NCBI RefSeq assembly: GCF_030717955.1
Contig: NZ_JAUZVY010000002.1
Coordinates: 310,001-374,000, forward strand
Direction: 5' to 3'
Source of the DNA: Alkalimonas delamerensis
Lineage (GTDB): Bacteria > Pseudomonadota > Gammaproteobacteria > Enterobacterales > Alteromonadaceae
Length of the DNA: 64,000 nucleotides
Shown here: one piece after another, positions 27,376 through 35,948 of the stretch
How the letters are laid out: each line of letters starts with the position of its first letter
Position numbering within the stretch: position 1 is the first letter of the stretch
Notes under the pieces: model-generated
What the model was told of the DNA's origin: nothing
Database searches by the model: none
What the model saw: only the letters and a program-made list of their open reading frames with translations
Position numbers and translations under genes: made by a program

Positions 27376-30300
27376 ATGCCTGGAACAAAATTTAAAGGTA
27401 ACAAGTTAACCATCGCCGTCTCGGCTGCGATCATTGGACTTCAGCCTGTATTTGCTCTGGCTGACAATGACAGCGGTGTCATTGATGAGGCAGCAGATGA
27501 ACAAGTTGAAGTGATCCAAGTCCGGGGCATCCGGGGCAGTTTGCTCAGTGCCCAGAACCTGAAACGCTTTGCCGATACGGTAAAAGATGTCATTACTGCA
27601 TCCGATATTGGGGCCTTGCCGGATAAGTCCGTCACCGAAGCCCTGCAGCGAGTGCCTGGCGTCACCATTGAACGCTTTGCTTCGTCCGACGATCCGAAGC
27701 ACTACGCCGATGAAGGCACTGGCGTTCTGGTACGGGGTTTGGACCGGGTTCGCTCCGAAGTGAATGGCCGGGATGCGTTTAGCGCCAATCCCTGGGGTGG
27801 TTTAAGCTACGAGGATTTTCCTGCCGAATTGCTTGGCTCGGTCGAGGTGGTGAAAAACCAGACCGCCGATCTTATTTCCGGTGGTATTGCCGGCACGGTC
27901 AATCTGGTGACCCGCAAGCCATTTGACTCCGATGAGCGCTTGCTGGCTGTTAATGTCAAAGCCAATTATGGCGATTACCGCAAAGACTGGACCCCTTCGG
28001 TATCGGCTTTGTTCTCCGACAGCTGGGATACCAAGGCGGGACGTTTTGGCTTTTTGATTGCGGCGTCTCAGTCCACCTTTAAAACTCGGGGTGATGGCAT
28101 TGGCCTTGGCAACTTCCACTCACGTGGCGATTCGTTTGTGCCTACCCTGGATCAGTGGGGCGGCATTACCGGGGTAGACCCGGACTCGCCGGTAGATGGC
28201 CCGGCCTTACCGGGACAACCTGCTGGCAGTGTCTGGCACGTGCCGGTGGCTATTCATATGAGCACCGCCGACAACGATCGCAAACGCACCGGCTTTACCA
28301 CCTCATTGCAGTGGGCCAATACCGACAATACCCTGGTTGCTACTTTAGAGCACATCAATTCCCGTGCTTCCCTGGAGTGGAATGAGCGGCAAATTGGTCA
28401 GGCGGCTCAGGGGTTCCGCAGCTTTATGGGCTCGTCGCAAAACTGGCAAGACGATGCCGCCAATGGCTTTCCTTTAACCACCAGTGGTGACTTCGTCACT
28501 TCGGGAATCGCCTTGGGGGTGAGTCCGGAAACGCCATTCTTTTATCGCAGTCGTTGGAACTACAACGAAAATACGGTGGAGGATACCTCCTTCAATCTGG
28601 TGTACCGGCCGACCGATCGCCTGACCATGGTGTTTGACTACCAGCACATCGATTCGGAAAAAGTGGTGCACAACTACAGCATGTCGGGTCAAACCCGGGG
28701 CAACCATGTGCATGTGGTGTCACCTTACTTCCTGGATATGCGGGGCTCCCGTCCTACGGTGCAGTTTTTAAGCGACAACATCCTGACCGCCGGTTGGTCA
28801 CCCAATCAGGATTGGGATGGCCCGGTCCCCAATGTGTTTCTTGGCAGCGGTATGGAGCAAGAGGAACACAACACCGCCCGTGCCGACAGCTTCAAATTTG
28901 ATTTAACCTACGAGCTGGATGGTCTCTTTACCGCGGTCAGAACCGGTTTTTACTACTCGGATAAAGATCTGACGGTGCGTGATACGGCCTACGAGGGTTG
29001 GTCAGCCATTGGTACGCCGTGGATCCAGGCCGATCGCAATGCCGCTGCTGCGGTCAATCGCCCCGAGCTGTTTGAGCGGGTTGATTTCTCCGATTTCTAT
29101 CACGGCAATGTGTTGCTGGGCAATGTGAACAACTTCCTGTTCCCCCGGATGGACCTGGTGCGCAACTACGCCCAGTCGCTGCGTCAGGGCTGTCAGGAAG
29201 GCTGGCACAATGCCACCTTAAGTGCCGCCAACAACGGCGTTTGTACCGGCACCTACGTCCCCTATGAAGACAAGCCCAACCGGGTAGAGGGGCCTTTTGC
29301 TGCCCACAACATCAGCTCGTCCAATGAAAAGCGGACCGAGTTTTACCTGCGCGGTAACTTCGACTTGCTTGATCTCGATATGCCAGTGACCGGCAATGTG
29401 GGTCTGCGCTACGTCAACTACAAGCTGCAATCCACTGGCGCTTTTGTACAGCCGATTGAAGCGCGGCGTGGCGAGCCGGATACGTCACTGTACAACGTGA
29501 TGCAGCAACCGGAATACCAGCGTTACTTTAACCTGGCCGGTGGGCAGTCGCAGCTGAGTACGGTTAAAGGCACCAACTACACCACCATTTTACCAAGCCT
29601 GAACTTTAATGTTGGCGTGACTGAAGACGTGGTGGTGCGCTTTGGTGCTTCCAAAGGGCTTTATTACCCAAGCCTGATGGATACCCGCAACATCAGTCTG
29701 TTGGATTTGGATTACGACCGCCGCTTGCAAACACCGGGCATGGACTACGATGAAGAAAACAACCCGGTGGTGGGGCTGGATAATATTGCGGTGACCGCAC
29801 TATCTGGCAACCCCTACCTGAAGCCAGAGAGCTCGATTAACCTGGACTTGTCGACCGAGTGGTACTTTGCGCCGGCGGGCTTTATGGCTGTGGCTTTGTT
29901 CCACAAACGACTGGACAACATCATTCGCAGTCGCTCCTTTGAGCTGCCGCTGGAGTTTGAAGGCGAAAGCTACAATGTTTCAGCCTATGGTCCTGCCAAC
30001 ACCGGTTCGGGCAGCATTCGAGGTGCTGAGTTCTCGTACTCGCAGTTTTACGACATGCTACCGGGTGCCTGGAGTGGCCTGGGCTTGCAGTTCAACTTTA
30101 CCTACATTGATCAGAGCGGTCTCGAAGATCCGAATGAAATTTCGGATGGCACCCTGGGTTTTGACGAGGCAGGCAACCGCATTGCCGACAACCGCAATAC
30201 CTTTCGAGTATTCAGCGGCTTGCCGTTGCAGGGCTACTCCGACAAGAACCTGAACATTGTGGGTATGTACGAGTACGAGGCGGTGTCGTTCCGTCTGGCC

Positions 30301-30561
30301 TACACCTGGCGCTCCGAGTACCTGTTAACGCTGCGGGAGTCGGAAGAGTATGTACCAGCCTATGCTAAGTCGACTGGGATGATGGATGCCAGCTTGTACT
30401 ACAGCATCAATGACAACTGGAAAGTGGGTATTGAGGGCAGCAACCTGCTGCGTAGTGAGATCCGCACCCAGTATCAAATGAACCAGGAAGGGGTGAGGAC
30501 AGATGCCTTAAACTTCACCACCGACCGCCGCTATGCGCTTAGCGTGCGCGCTGTGTTCTGA
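27376..30561 (+). CDS. TonB-dependent receptor, Xanthomonas/Caulobacter type
   Basis: A 1,061-residue outer-membrane receptor that imports a ligand with energy from TonB. It has a signal peptide (LTIAVSAAIIGLQPVFALA), a TonB-box region (EQVEVIQVRG), a plug domain (ALPDKSVTEALQRVPGVTIER, then VRGLDRVRSEVNGRD) and a long beta-barrel that ends in RRYALSVRAVF with terminal Phe. The length and plug signature are those of the group often used for oligosaccharide uptake rather than siderophores. A shared operator with the hexosaminidase and the RpiR operon makes an amino-sugar-containing oligomer the best guess for its ligand. GAGAG precedes the ATG. Three inverted repeats follow the gene. Confidence 0.95.
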   Translation: MPGTKFKGNKLTIAVSAAIIGLQPVFALADNDSGVIDEAADEQVEVIQVRGIRGSLLSAQNLKRFADTVKDVITASDIGALPDKSVTEALQRVPGVTIERFASSDDPKHYADEGTGVLVRGLDRVRSEVNGRDAFSANPWGGLSYEDFPAELLGSVEVVKNQTADLISGGIAGTVNLVTRKPFDSDERLLAVNVKANYGDYRKDWTPSVSALFSDSWDTKAGRFGFLIAASQSTFKTRGDGIGLGNFHSRGDSFVPTLDQWGGITGVDPDSPVDGPALPGQPAGSVWHVPVAIHMSTADNDRKRTGFTTSLQWANTDNTLVATLEHINSRASLEWNERQIGQAAQGFRSFMGSSQNWQDDAANGFPLTTSGDFVTSGIALGVSPETPFFYRSRWNYNENTVEDTSFNLVYRPTDRLTMVFDYQHIDSEKVVHNYSMSGQTRGNHVHVVSPYFLDMRGSRPTVQFLSDNILTAGWSPNQDWDGPVPNVFLGSGMEQEEHNTARADSFKFDLTYELDGLFTAVRTGFYYSDKDLTVRDTAYEGWSAIGTPWIQADRNAAAAVNRPELFERVDFSDFYHGNVLLGNVNNFLFPRMDLVRNYAQSLRQGCQEGWHNATLSAANNGVCTGTYVPYEDKPNRVEGPFAAHNISSSNEKRTEFYLRGNFDLLDLDMPVTGNVGLRYVNYKLQSTGAFVQPIEARRGEPDTSLYNVMQQPEYQRYFNLAGGQSQLSTVKGTNYTTILPSLNFNVGVTEDVVVRFGASKGLYYPSLMDTRNISLLDLDYDRRLQTPGMDYDEENNPVVGLDNIAVTALSGNPYLKPESSINLDLSTEWYFAPAGFMAVALFHKRLDNIIRSRSFELPLEFEGESYNVSAYGPANTGSGSIRGAEFSYSQFYDMLPGAWSGLGLQFNFTYIDQSGLEDPNEISDGTLGFDEAGNRIADNRNTFRVFSGLPLQGYSDKNLNIVGMYEYEAVSFRLAYTWRSEYLLTLRESEEYVPAYAKSTGMMDASLYYSINDNWKVGIEGSNLLRSEIRTQYQMNQEGVRTDALNFTTDRRYALSVRAVF

Positions 30562-30570
30562 TGTGTGTAA

Positions 30571-30657
30571 GGGTGATTGCTGCTGCCCTCCCGGATGAAA
30601 CCTGATCCTTCATCTACCTCTTGCAGCAATCACCCGCCTTTGGGGCTTTCCAAAGGC
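30571..30657 (+). terminator. Two inverted repeats after the TonB receptor gene
   Basis: A 13-bp long-range stem (30571-30583 with 30623-30635) whose 39-nt loop contains a smaller GATGAA/TTCATC stem, followed at once by an 8-bp hairpin (GCCTTTGG with CCAAAGGC, 30636-30657). There is no long T-run. They may protect the transcript end or assist termination together with the perfect palindrome just downstream. Confidence 0.5.
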
Positions 30658-30668
30658 AAAGAAAACTG

Positions 30669-30700
30669 AACAAACCGGCAGCTGCCGGTTTGTTGTTTTA
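30669..30700 (+). terminator. Terminator palindrome after the TonB receptor gene
   Basis: A perfect 26-bp palindrome at 30669-30694 (half-site AACAAACCGGCAG) followed by TGTTTTA. It can serve as a terminator for the receptor gene and, on the other strand, for the gene at 30730-31452. Confidence 0.8.
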
Positions 30701-30729
30701 AAATACTATGTGTTTAGGTGTGGGAAAAA

Positions 30730-31452
30730 CTAACCCGAATTAGCACCCGCAGCTAGCTGCTGCATATCCGAAAAATAACGCAGGGCAACCTCTGACTTTG
30801 CTTCATTTGTCACTGATACTCCGGCTTTCGCCTCAGCTTCTGCTTCCGCTGCTAGGTGCTGCAAATCGGCTAGCATGGCTCTGGCGACGGTGCTGCCAGC
30901 AATAGCGCGATAGCGACTGGCTTTGCCTTGCAGTAGCGGTGCCAGCAAAGGCATCAGTTTGCTGGCCAGGTGCTCGGCGAAGCGATATTCACTGCGTTGG
31001 CCCAGCAACAACCCCGGCCGGTAAATCAGCAGTTTGTTAAAACCAAGTTGAGTCAGACCTAGCTCCAGTTCACCTTTGATGCGGTTGTAGAAAATACCCG
31101 AGTTGGCATTGGCGCCGACAGCCGAGACACAAAGGCAAAAGCGAGCTCCCTTCGTTTTTGCCAGGCTTGCGGCCTGCAGTGGCAGCTGATAGTCAATCGC
31201 CTTAAAGTTTTGCTTGTTGCCGGCTTTTTTGATGGTGGTTCCCAAACAGTGCAGCAATGCATCGGCTTGCCAGTGTTCAAACAGGGCCGGCCACTGTTCT
31301 GGCTGGCTTACCGCTGTGACAAGTTTGGGATGCTCAATCGCCAACGGCCGGCGCAGGGGTGCGTAAATGGTGTCAATGGCATCGCAGCTCAGTAAGCCTT
31401 TCAGCAAATGACCACCAACCAAACCGGTTGCTCCCAGTAAAATTACTTTCAT
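30730..31452 (-). CDS. NAD(P)-binding oxidoreductase, HTATIP2/YwnB-like
   Basis: A 240-residue Rossmann-fold protein of the atypical short-chain dehydrogenase group that includes HTATIP2. The nucleotide motif GATGLVGGHLL is at the N-terminus. The segment IYRPGLLLGQRSEYRFAEH is typical of the group. I chose ATG 31452, which has AGGT about 7 nt upstream; a longer frame from 31497 adds residues unlike the family. The substrate is unknown. It lies alone between the receptor and the DUF4255 gene, on the opposite strand from both. Confidence 0.85.
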   Translation of the reverse strand: MKVILLGATGLVGGHLLKGLLSCDAIDTIYAPLRRPLAIEHPKLVTAVSQPEQWPALFEHWQADALLHCLGTTIKKAGNKQNFKAIDYQLPLQAASLAKTKGARFCLCVSAVGANANSGIFYNRIKGELELGLTQLGFNKLLIYRPGLLLGQRSEYRFAEHLASKLMPLLAPLLQGKASRYRAIAGSTVARAMLADLQHLAAEAEAEAKAGVSVTNEAKSEVALRYFSDMQQLAAGANSG

Positions 31453-31607
31453 TGTTTCTACCTGCAGCTGTTGGAAGCTGACCACTGTTGTGTCCAACTG
31501 TCACACAAGCAAGCACCTGCTTCAAGAGGGGGCATGGATCGATTCGCATTTTCAGGGGGGGTGGTTTATGCTTTTTGGACATTTGGGGACATCAAACTAA
31601 TAAAGCC

Positions 31608-32921
31608 ATGATTCAGCATATTATCCAGTTTCTTACCGATCAGCTAAACCAGCACTTTCATGCCGAAGGTGACTCTGCGAAGCTCTACCCAACACCCTTG
31701 TCTGTCACCCAACCGCGTAACTTCCCCAAAGACGGTCTGGCGATTACGCTGCTCAATATCGAGCAAAAGCAGGCGCTTGGTGGTAGGCCTGAGACGGATA
31801 CTCCTATAGAGGAAACCGCGTTGCAGTTGCTTATCTCTGCAAACCTTGGCACTAGCGGGCGCTACGAACCTGACTTGTATCTGAGCGGATTAAAACAGCT
31901 GTCTGCTGTAATGGCTTTCTTTGATAGCCGTAACCTCTTTAGCCCGGGTGATCATCGCCAGTTGCAGGAGGTCACTCCAGGTTTGAAAAAGCTATCTGTC
32001 AGCTTTGTTTCTGCGGATCTGAAGCAGCTCCACCGTATTTGGTCGATGCTGGGCGTTAGCCATCGACCGGCAGCACTTTTTCAGGCGCGTATCCTGCATA
32101 ACAACCAGCTCGACCTCGCTGATTTTGAAGCGAGCCTTGAGCCCGGTGGTCGGAGTTCCTTTACACTGTCTGGAGACTATGCTGGCTTCAGGTTTGTCAA
32201 TTTTGAGCGGAGTGAGAACAGCCCGATACACTATGAAAATGGTGGTAGCACAGTGTCGGTGACGCTTCTATCGGAACTGGCACAACCGTATGTTTTTAGT
32301 TACCAGGCATCCGACGGCCAGAAGAGTGGTCGCGGTACCATCAGCATCCATCCCTCCATGCCGTTAGTATCAGTCAGAGGAGTGGTTCGCTCTGATCCGA
32401 CCGGTGAGACACTTGCAGGTGTCAGTGTTCGACACCTGCCATCGGGGCGCCAGGTTGCAACCGATGGGCAAGGCCGGTTTGAGATCAGTCAACTGAATCA
32501 AGCCGAAGGAACACTGACCTTTAGCCAGGTTGGTTTTGTTCAGCGCGAGGTTGTGCTTAGTGGCAATACTTTTCTCGAGGTGAGTTTATCGCCTTTTGCG
32601 GGTGCAGAACCAACCTTACCACCTGGCATTGAAATCATCTCGCAACAGAGCATGCGACAAATCCTGATGAATCGCCGTGTAGTGCCGGGTTTTAGAGAGC
32701 CGCTGATTGAAAACTTTATTGCGTCGGTATCTCAGCAACCTCTTACAGCAGCGGAAATCAGGAATGTATCCGACTTTCATGCAGACACCTTGCATGCTTT
32801 CAGCGAGCACTTTGGTATTGATCCCTCAGATCTTGACTCAGTGGTGGAGCTGATTAACCAGATTGTTCAACGAGCAGTTGCTGACGGTCCCGAAAGACCA
32901 ACCAATCCAGGTAGGAGGTAG
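31608..32921 (+). CDS. DUF4255 (Pvc16 N-terminal) protein with C-terminal regulatory-like domain
   Basis: A 437-residue cytoplasmic-type protein. Residues about 1-180 match the DUF4255/Pvc16_N family: SVTQPRNFPKDGLAITLLNI, then LQLLISAN, YEPDLYLSGLKQL, MAFFDSRNLFS, and LKQLHRIWSMLGVSHRPAALF. In extracellular contractile injection systems this protein is thought to cap or end the sheath-tube. Residues about 260-360 look like a carboxypeptidase regulatory (CNA-B-like) domain: VRGVVRSDPTGETLAGVSV. The C-terminal 100 residues are unassigned. I chose ATG 31608; the longer frame from 31488 adds unlikely sequence. No other injection-system gene is in the window, so the gene is an orphan, next to tandem tRNA genes. 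Its base composition looks more AT-rich than its neighbours. Confidence 0.8.
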   Translation: MIQHIIQFLTDQLNQHFHAEGDSAKLYPTPLSVTQPRNFPKDGLAITLLNIEQKQALGGRPETDTPIEETALQLLISANLGTSGRYEPDLYLSGLKQLSAVMAFFDSRNLFSPGDHRQLQEVTPGLKKLSVSFVSADLKQLHRIWSMLGVSHRPAALFQARILHNNQLDLADFEASLEPGGRSSFTLSGDYAGFRFVNFERSENSPIHYENGGSTVSVTLLSELAQPYVFSYQASDGQKSGRGTISIHPSMPLVSVRGVVRSDPTGETLAGVSVRHLPSGRQVATDGQGRFEISQLNQAEGTLTFSQVGFVQREVVLSGNTFLEVSLSPFAGAEPTLPPGIEIISQQSMRQILMNRRVVPGFREPLIENFIASVSQQPLTAAEIRNVSDFHADTLHAFSEHFGIDPSDLDSVVELINQIVQRAVADGPERPTNPGRR

Positions 32922-32941
32922 GGTACCCGAAATCCGGATAC

Positions 32942-32963
32942 AAAAAACCAGCACTAGGCCGGT
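32942..32963 (-). terminator. Third, degenerate tRNA-array terminator
   Basis: On the minus strand ACCGGC/GCTGGT form a 6-bp stem with one G-U pair around CTAGT, followed by six T residues. It is a diverged copy of the two terminators to its right and ends the tRNA-repeat array close to the DUF4255 stop. Confidence 0.6.
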
Positions 32964-32970
32964 TGAGATG

Positions 32971-33071
32971 TTGGTTGCGGGAGCCACCGCGGAGCTTATG
33001 AAGAGCGAACCGACGTGCGTCGGGCTCCCGAAATCCGGATACAAAAAAACCAGCTTGATGCTGGCTTGATG
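32971..33071 (-). repeat. tRNA-linked tandem repeat, copy A (101 bp)
   Basis: Nearly identical to copy B at 33072-33173. On the minus strand it ends with GGCTCCCGCAACCA, the last 14 nt of the adjacent initiator tRNA. It carries a 59-nt segment at 32972-33030 that begins CGGGAGCC and can pair with the terminal GGCTCCCG like a tRNA acceptor stem, with an inner CCGACG/CGTCGG hairpin and a CAT-containing stretch. It also contains a terminator at 33043-33064. Confidence 0.85.
33043..33064 (-). terminator. Terminator between repeat copies
   Basis: Minus-strand CCAGC/GCTGG stem around ATCAA followed by seven T residues. It is identical to the one at 33144-33165 and lies between the two tRNA-like segments. 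Confidence 0.75.
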
Positions 33072-33173
33072 TTGGTTGCGGGAGCCACCGCGGAGCTTAT
33101 GAAGAGCGAACCGACGTGCGTCGGGCTCCCGAAATCCGGATACAAAAAAACCAGCTTGATGCTGGCTTTAAAG
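33072..33173 (-). repeat. tRNA-linked tandem repeat, copy B (102 bp)
   Basis: First repeat downstream of the tRNA genes in the direction of transcription. It has the same structure as copy A: terminator, a GTATCCGGATTT spacer, then a 59-nt tRNA-like segment (33073-33131) ending in GGCTCCCGCAACCA. The two copies differ only at the last few bases. The design recalls the tyrT repeats of E. coli, in which the tRNA 3' end is duplicated downstream of the gene. Confidence 0.85.
33144..33165 (-). terminator. Terminator of the initiator tRNA genes
   Basis: Minus-strand stem CCAGC/GCTGG (loop ATCAA) followed by seven T residues, about 10 nt past the tRNA 3' end. The stem is short, so some readthrough into the repeats is plausible. 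Confidence 0.8.
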
Positions 33174-33174
33174 T

Positions 33175-33251
<77 letters not shown>

Positions 33252-33305
33252 TCCGTGAATTATCCCCGAGCAGTAGAGATAATTGGTTGATTTGCAATGC
33301 ATGTT

Positions 33306-33382
<77 letters not shown>

Positions 33383-33400
33383 TCCGTCATTGCGGGGCGA

Positions 33401-33429
33401 ATGATAGGGGGTTTTCTAAAAGGACGCAA
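33401..33429 (-). promoter_or_regulatory. Promoter of the initiator tRNA genes
   Basis: Minus-strand TTGCGT (-35) and TATCAT (-10) with a 17-nt spacer, followed by the GC-rich stretch TCGCCCCGC before the first tRNA. A GC-rich discriminator of this kind is typical of stable-RNA promoters under stringent control. Confidence 0.75.
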
Positions 33430-33583
33430 GCCCCAATTCACTGTCAGGCTACCGTTTGCTGCTTTATTCGGCATCTGCTGATAAATACCACTGCTAAGGT
33501 AACAAAGATTCACCCCTTCAGGTGCGTCTTCGGGTTTCGCTTCTGCTATACTGGGCGTCGATTTTTTTCATGGCAGTCAAAGC

Positions 33584-35698
33584 ATGCTGGAATTTTGGGC
33601 ATTAACCTCCAAAGGTGTGGAGGAGTTACTGGCGGATGAGATCCGCAGACATCAGGGTGAGGTGATCAAAGTCACCATGGGGGTGGTGCGCTTTAAAGCG
33701 GATCTTAAAACTGCCTATACGCTCTGCTTGTGGTCGCGGTTGGCGACCCGCATCTTGCGGCATCTGCATACTGAAATGGTGGATAAAACCACCGATCTCT
33801 ACCAAATTGCCAGCCAGCTGAACTGGACCGAATTGATGTCGGTGCAGCAATCCATCGCCATTGACTGTGTCGGCAAACACCCCTCCATCGACAACACCCA
33901 GTTTGGTGCGCTGCGGGTGAAAGATGCCATCGTCGACCAGTTCCGCCGTCAAACCAACGAGCGTCCCAATGTCGACAAGCAGCAGCCGGATGTTCGTTTT
34001 CAGGTGCGGCTAAGTGGCAAAGCCTTTCATTTCTTGCAAGATTTTTCCGGCCCCTCACTGCACCAGCGCGGCTACCGCTTTGGCCAGGGGGAAGCTCCGC
34101 TGAAAGAGCACCTGGCCGCAGCTTTGCTGCTGCGCTCGGGCTGGCGCTTTGAACAGGTGCTGTTTGACCCGTTCTGCGGCAGTGGCACTCTGCTGATTGA
34201 GGCAGCGCTGATGGCCGGCAACAGAGCGCCGGGCTTGCAGCGTGAGCGCTTTGCTTTTGAAGGCTGGCCAGGCCACCGGCCTGCGCTGTGGCAGGGGCTG
34301 CGTAAAGACGCTCAGGCCGCCAAAACCGAACTGCCAGTCGGGCGCTTGTTTGGCATGGATAAGGATCCGCAGGTGCTGCAAAAAGCTCTGCGCAATGCCA
34401 GCAATGCTGGCGTGGCCGAGGCCATTACCTTTTTGGACGGCGATGCTACGGCGATGAGTTGCCCGGTTGCAGAGGAGCCGGGCGTTATTGTGACCAACCC
34501 GCCTTACGGTGAGCGGTTGGGAGACTTGCCAGCCTTGATCCCGCTCTACACCCGTTTTTCAGTGGCGTTAAAGCAGCACTTTGTCGGCTGGCGTTTGGCT
34601 GTTATTACCTCGAATCAGGATTTATTGCGGGCGCTGAAACTGGCACGCAGCAAAAGCTATCAGTTCAGCAATGGGCCGCTCGATTGCGAGTTCAGCCTGT
34701 TTGAACTGACCGAAAAGCAGGTGCAAAGTCGCAATGCCGAAGCGCCGGCGCTGTTTTTCAGCGAAAGCAGCTCCTTTGGCAACCGGCTTAGCAAAAACCG
34801 CAAACAGTTAAAAAAATGGGCGGAGCGGGAAAACTTAAGCTGCTATCGGCTGTACGATGCCGATATTCCCGAATACAACGTGGCGGTCGATTGGTACGAC
34901 GGTGAAGTGGTGGTGCACGAATACGCTCCGCCGGCTTCTGTCGACGAAGCGGTGGCGCAAAAGCGCCTGTTCGATGTAGTCAATCAGGTGCCGCAGGTAC
35001 TGGGCATTCGTCCGGATCAGATGGTGCTGAAAGTGCGGGAGCGGCAAAAAGGCAGCAAGCAGTACCAAAGCTTGCAGCAGCAAGGCCAGTACAAGGAAGT
35101 GCAGGAGTACGGTGCCAGGTTTTGGGTGAATCTGCGCGATTACCTCGATACCGGCTTGTTTTTGGACCACCGCCTGACCCGTCGCCGCATTCAACAGCAG
35201 GCCAAAGGCAAAGCGGTGCTGAATCTTTTTGCTTACACCGGAACTGCCTCGGTGCATGCCGCTCTGGGCGGTGCCAGTTCGGTCACCACGGTGGACATGT
35301 CCAATACCTATCTGGACTGGGCCAAGCGCAATTTTTTACTCAATGGGCTGAATGGTCCTCAGTATCGTTTTGAGCAGGCCGATTGCCTGCAATGGCTGGG
35401 CCGCTGCCAACAGCGTTTTGATTTGATTTTTGTCGACCCGCCGACCTTTTCCAATTCAAAACGGATGCAAGACAGCTGGGATGTGCAACGCGACCATCTG
35501 CGTCTGCTTAGCCAGTTGAAAGACCGTCTGAACGAGGGCGGAATGGTGATTTTTTCCAACAACAAGCGGCGCTTTAAGCTCGACTACCCAGCGCTCGAAG
35601 CCGATGGCTGGCAGGTGAAAGACATTTCGGCGGCAACCTTGCCGGAAGACTTTAAGCGCAACCCGCACATTCATGTCTGTTTTGAGCTGAGCCGATGA
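33584..35698 (+). CDS. rlmL: 23S rRNA methyltransferase RlmKL (m2G2445 and m7G2069)
   Basis: A 704-residue bifunctional rRNA methyltransferase. The N-terminal half holds a THUMP domain (about 45-155) and the RlmL domain with FDPFCGSGTLLIEAA and the catalytic NPPYGERLG. The C-terminal half is RlmK, with NLFAYTGTASVHAALGGA and VDPPTFSNSKRM. The length and fusion match the E. coli enzyme. An extended -10 (TGCTATACT) lies about 40 nt upstream. The stop overlaps the next gene by 4 nt, and uup follows, as in E. coli. Confidence 0.97.
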   Translation: MLEFWALTSKGVEELLADEIRRHQGEVIKVTMGVVRFKADLKTAYTLCLWSRLATRILRHLHTEMVDKTTDLYQIASQLNWTELMSVQQSIAIDCVGKHPSIDNTQFGALRVKDAIVDQFRRQTNERPNVDKQQPDVRFQVRLSGKAFHFLQDFSGPSLHQRGYRFGQGEAPLKEHLAAALLLRSGWRFEQVLFDPFCGSGTLLIEAALMAGNRAPGLQRERFAFEGWPGHRPALWQGLRKDAQAAKTELPVGRLFGMDKDPQVLQKALRNASNAGVAEAITFLDGDATAMSCPVAEEPGVIVTNPPYGERLGDLPALIPLYTRFSVALKQHFVGWRLAVITSNQDLLRALKLARSKSYQFSNGPLDCEFSLFELTEKQVQSRNAEAPALFFSESSSFGNRLSKNRKQLKKWAERENLSCYRLYDADIPEYNVAVDWYDGEVVVHEYAPPASVDEAVAQKRLFDVVNQVPQVLGIRPDQMVLKVRERQKGSKQYQSLQQQGQYKEVQEYGARFWVNLRDYLDTGLFLDHRLTRRRIQQQAKGKAVLNLFAYTGTASVHAALGGASSVTTVDMSNTYLDWAKRNFLLNGLNGPQYRFEQADCLQWLGRCQQRFDLIFVDPPTFSNSKRMQDSWDVQRDHLRLLSQLKDRLNEGGMVIFSNNKRRFKLDYPALEADGWQVKDISAATLPEDFKRNPHIHVCFELSR

Positions 35699-35946
35699 CA
35701 GTGCGGTTTGAACTCTACAGTACCTGGGGCTGTCATCTGTGTGAGCAAGCCGAGCAGATGCTGCAGCAAGCAGGCCTGAGTGGCCAGTATCAGGTGCTGG
35801 ACATCGTGGATCATGCGCATTTATTTGAGCAATACCGGGTGCTAATCCCGGTGCTGGCCTGCCGCCACACCAAGGCCACACTCGGCTGGCCCTTTGACCA
35901 GGCGCAACTGACGGCCTGGCTGCAATTACAGTTACAGGAAGACTAA
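35695..35946 (+). CDS. Glutaredoxin-like (DUF836) small protein
   Basis: An 83-residue thioredoxin-fold protein with an N-terminal redox motif, STWGCHLCEQAEQML (CHLC). The later VLIPVLACR segment holds the cis-proline. The family is a cytoplasmic glutaredoxin-like group of unknown target. It starts in an ATGA overlap with rlmL and ends 2 nt before uup, so the three are one operon. Confidence 0.88.
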   Translation: MTVRFELYSTWGCHLCEQAEQMLQQAGLSGQYQVLDIVDHAHLFEQYRVLIPVLACRHTKATLGWPFDQAQLTAWLQLQLQED

Positions 35947-35948
35947 CG

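Noticed and set aside
32930..33173. Direct repeats as a possible CRISPR array
   Set aside because: The units are 101-102 bp, adjacent without unique spacers, and contain tRNA sequence and terminators, so they are tandem duplications.
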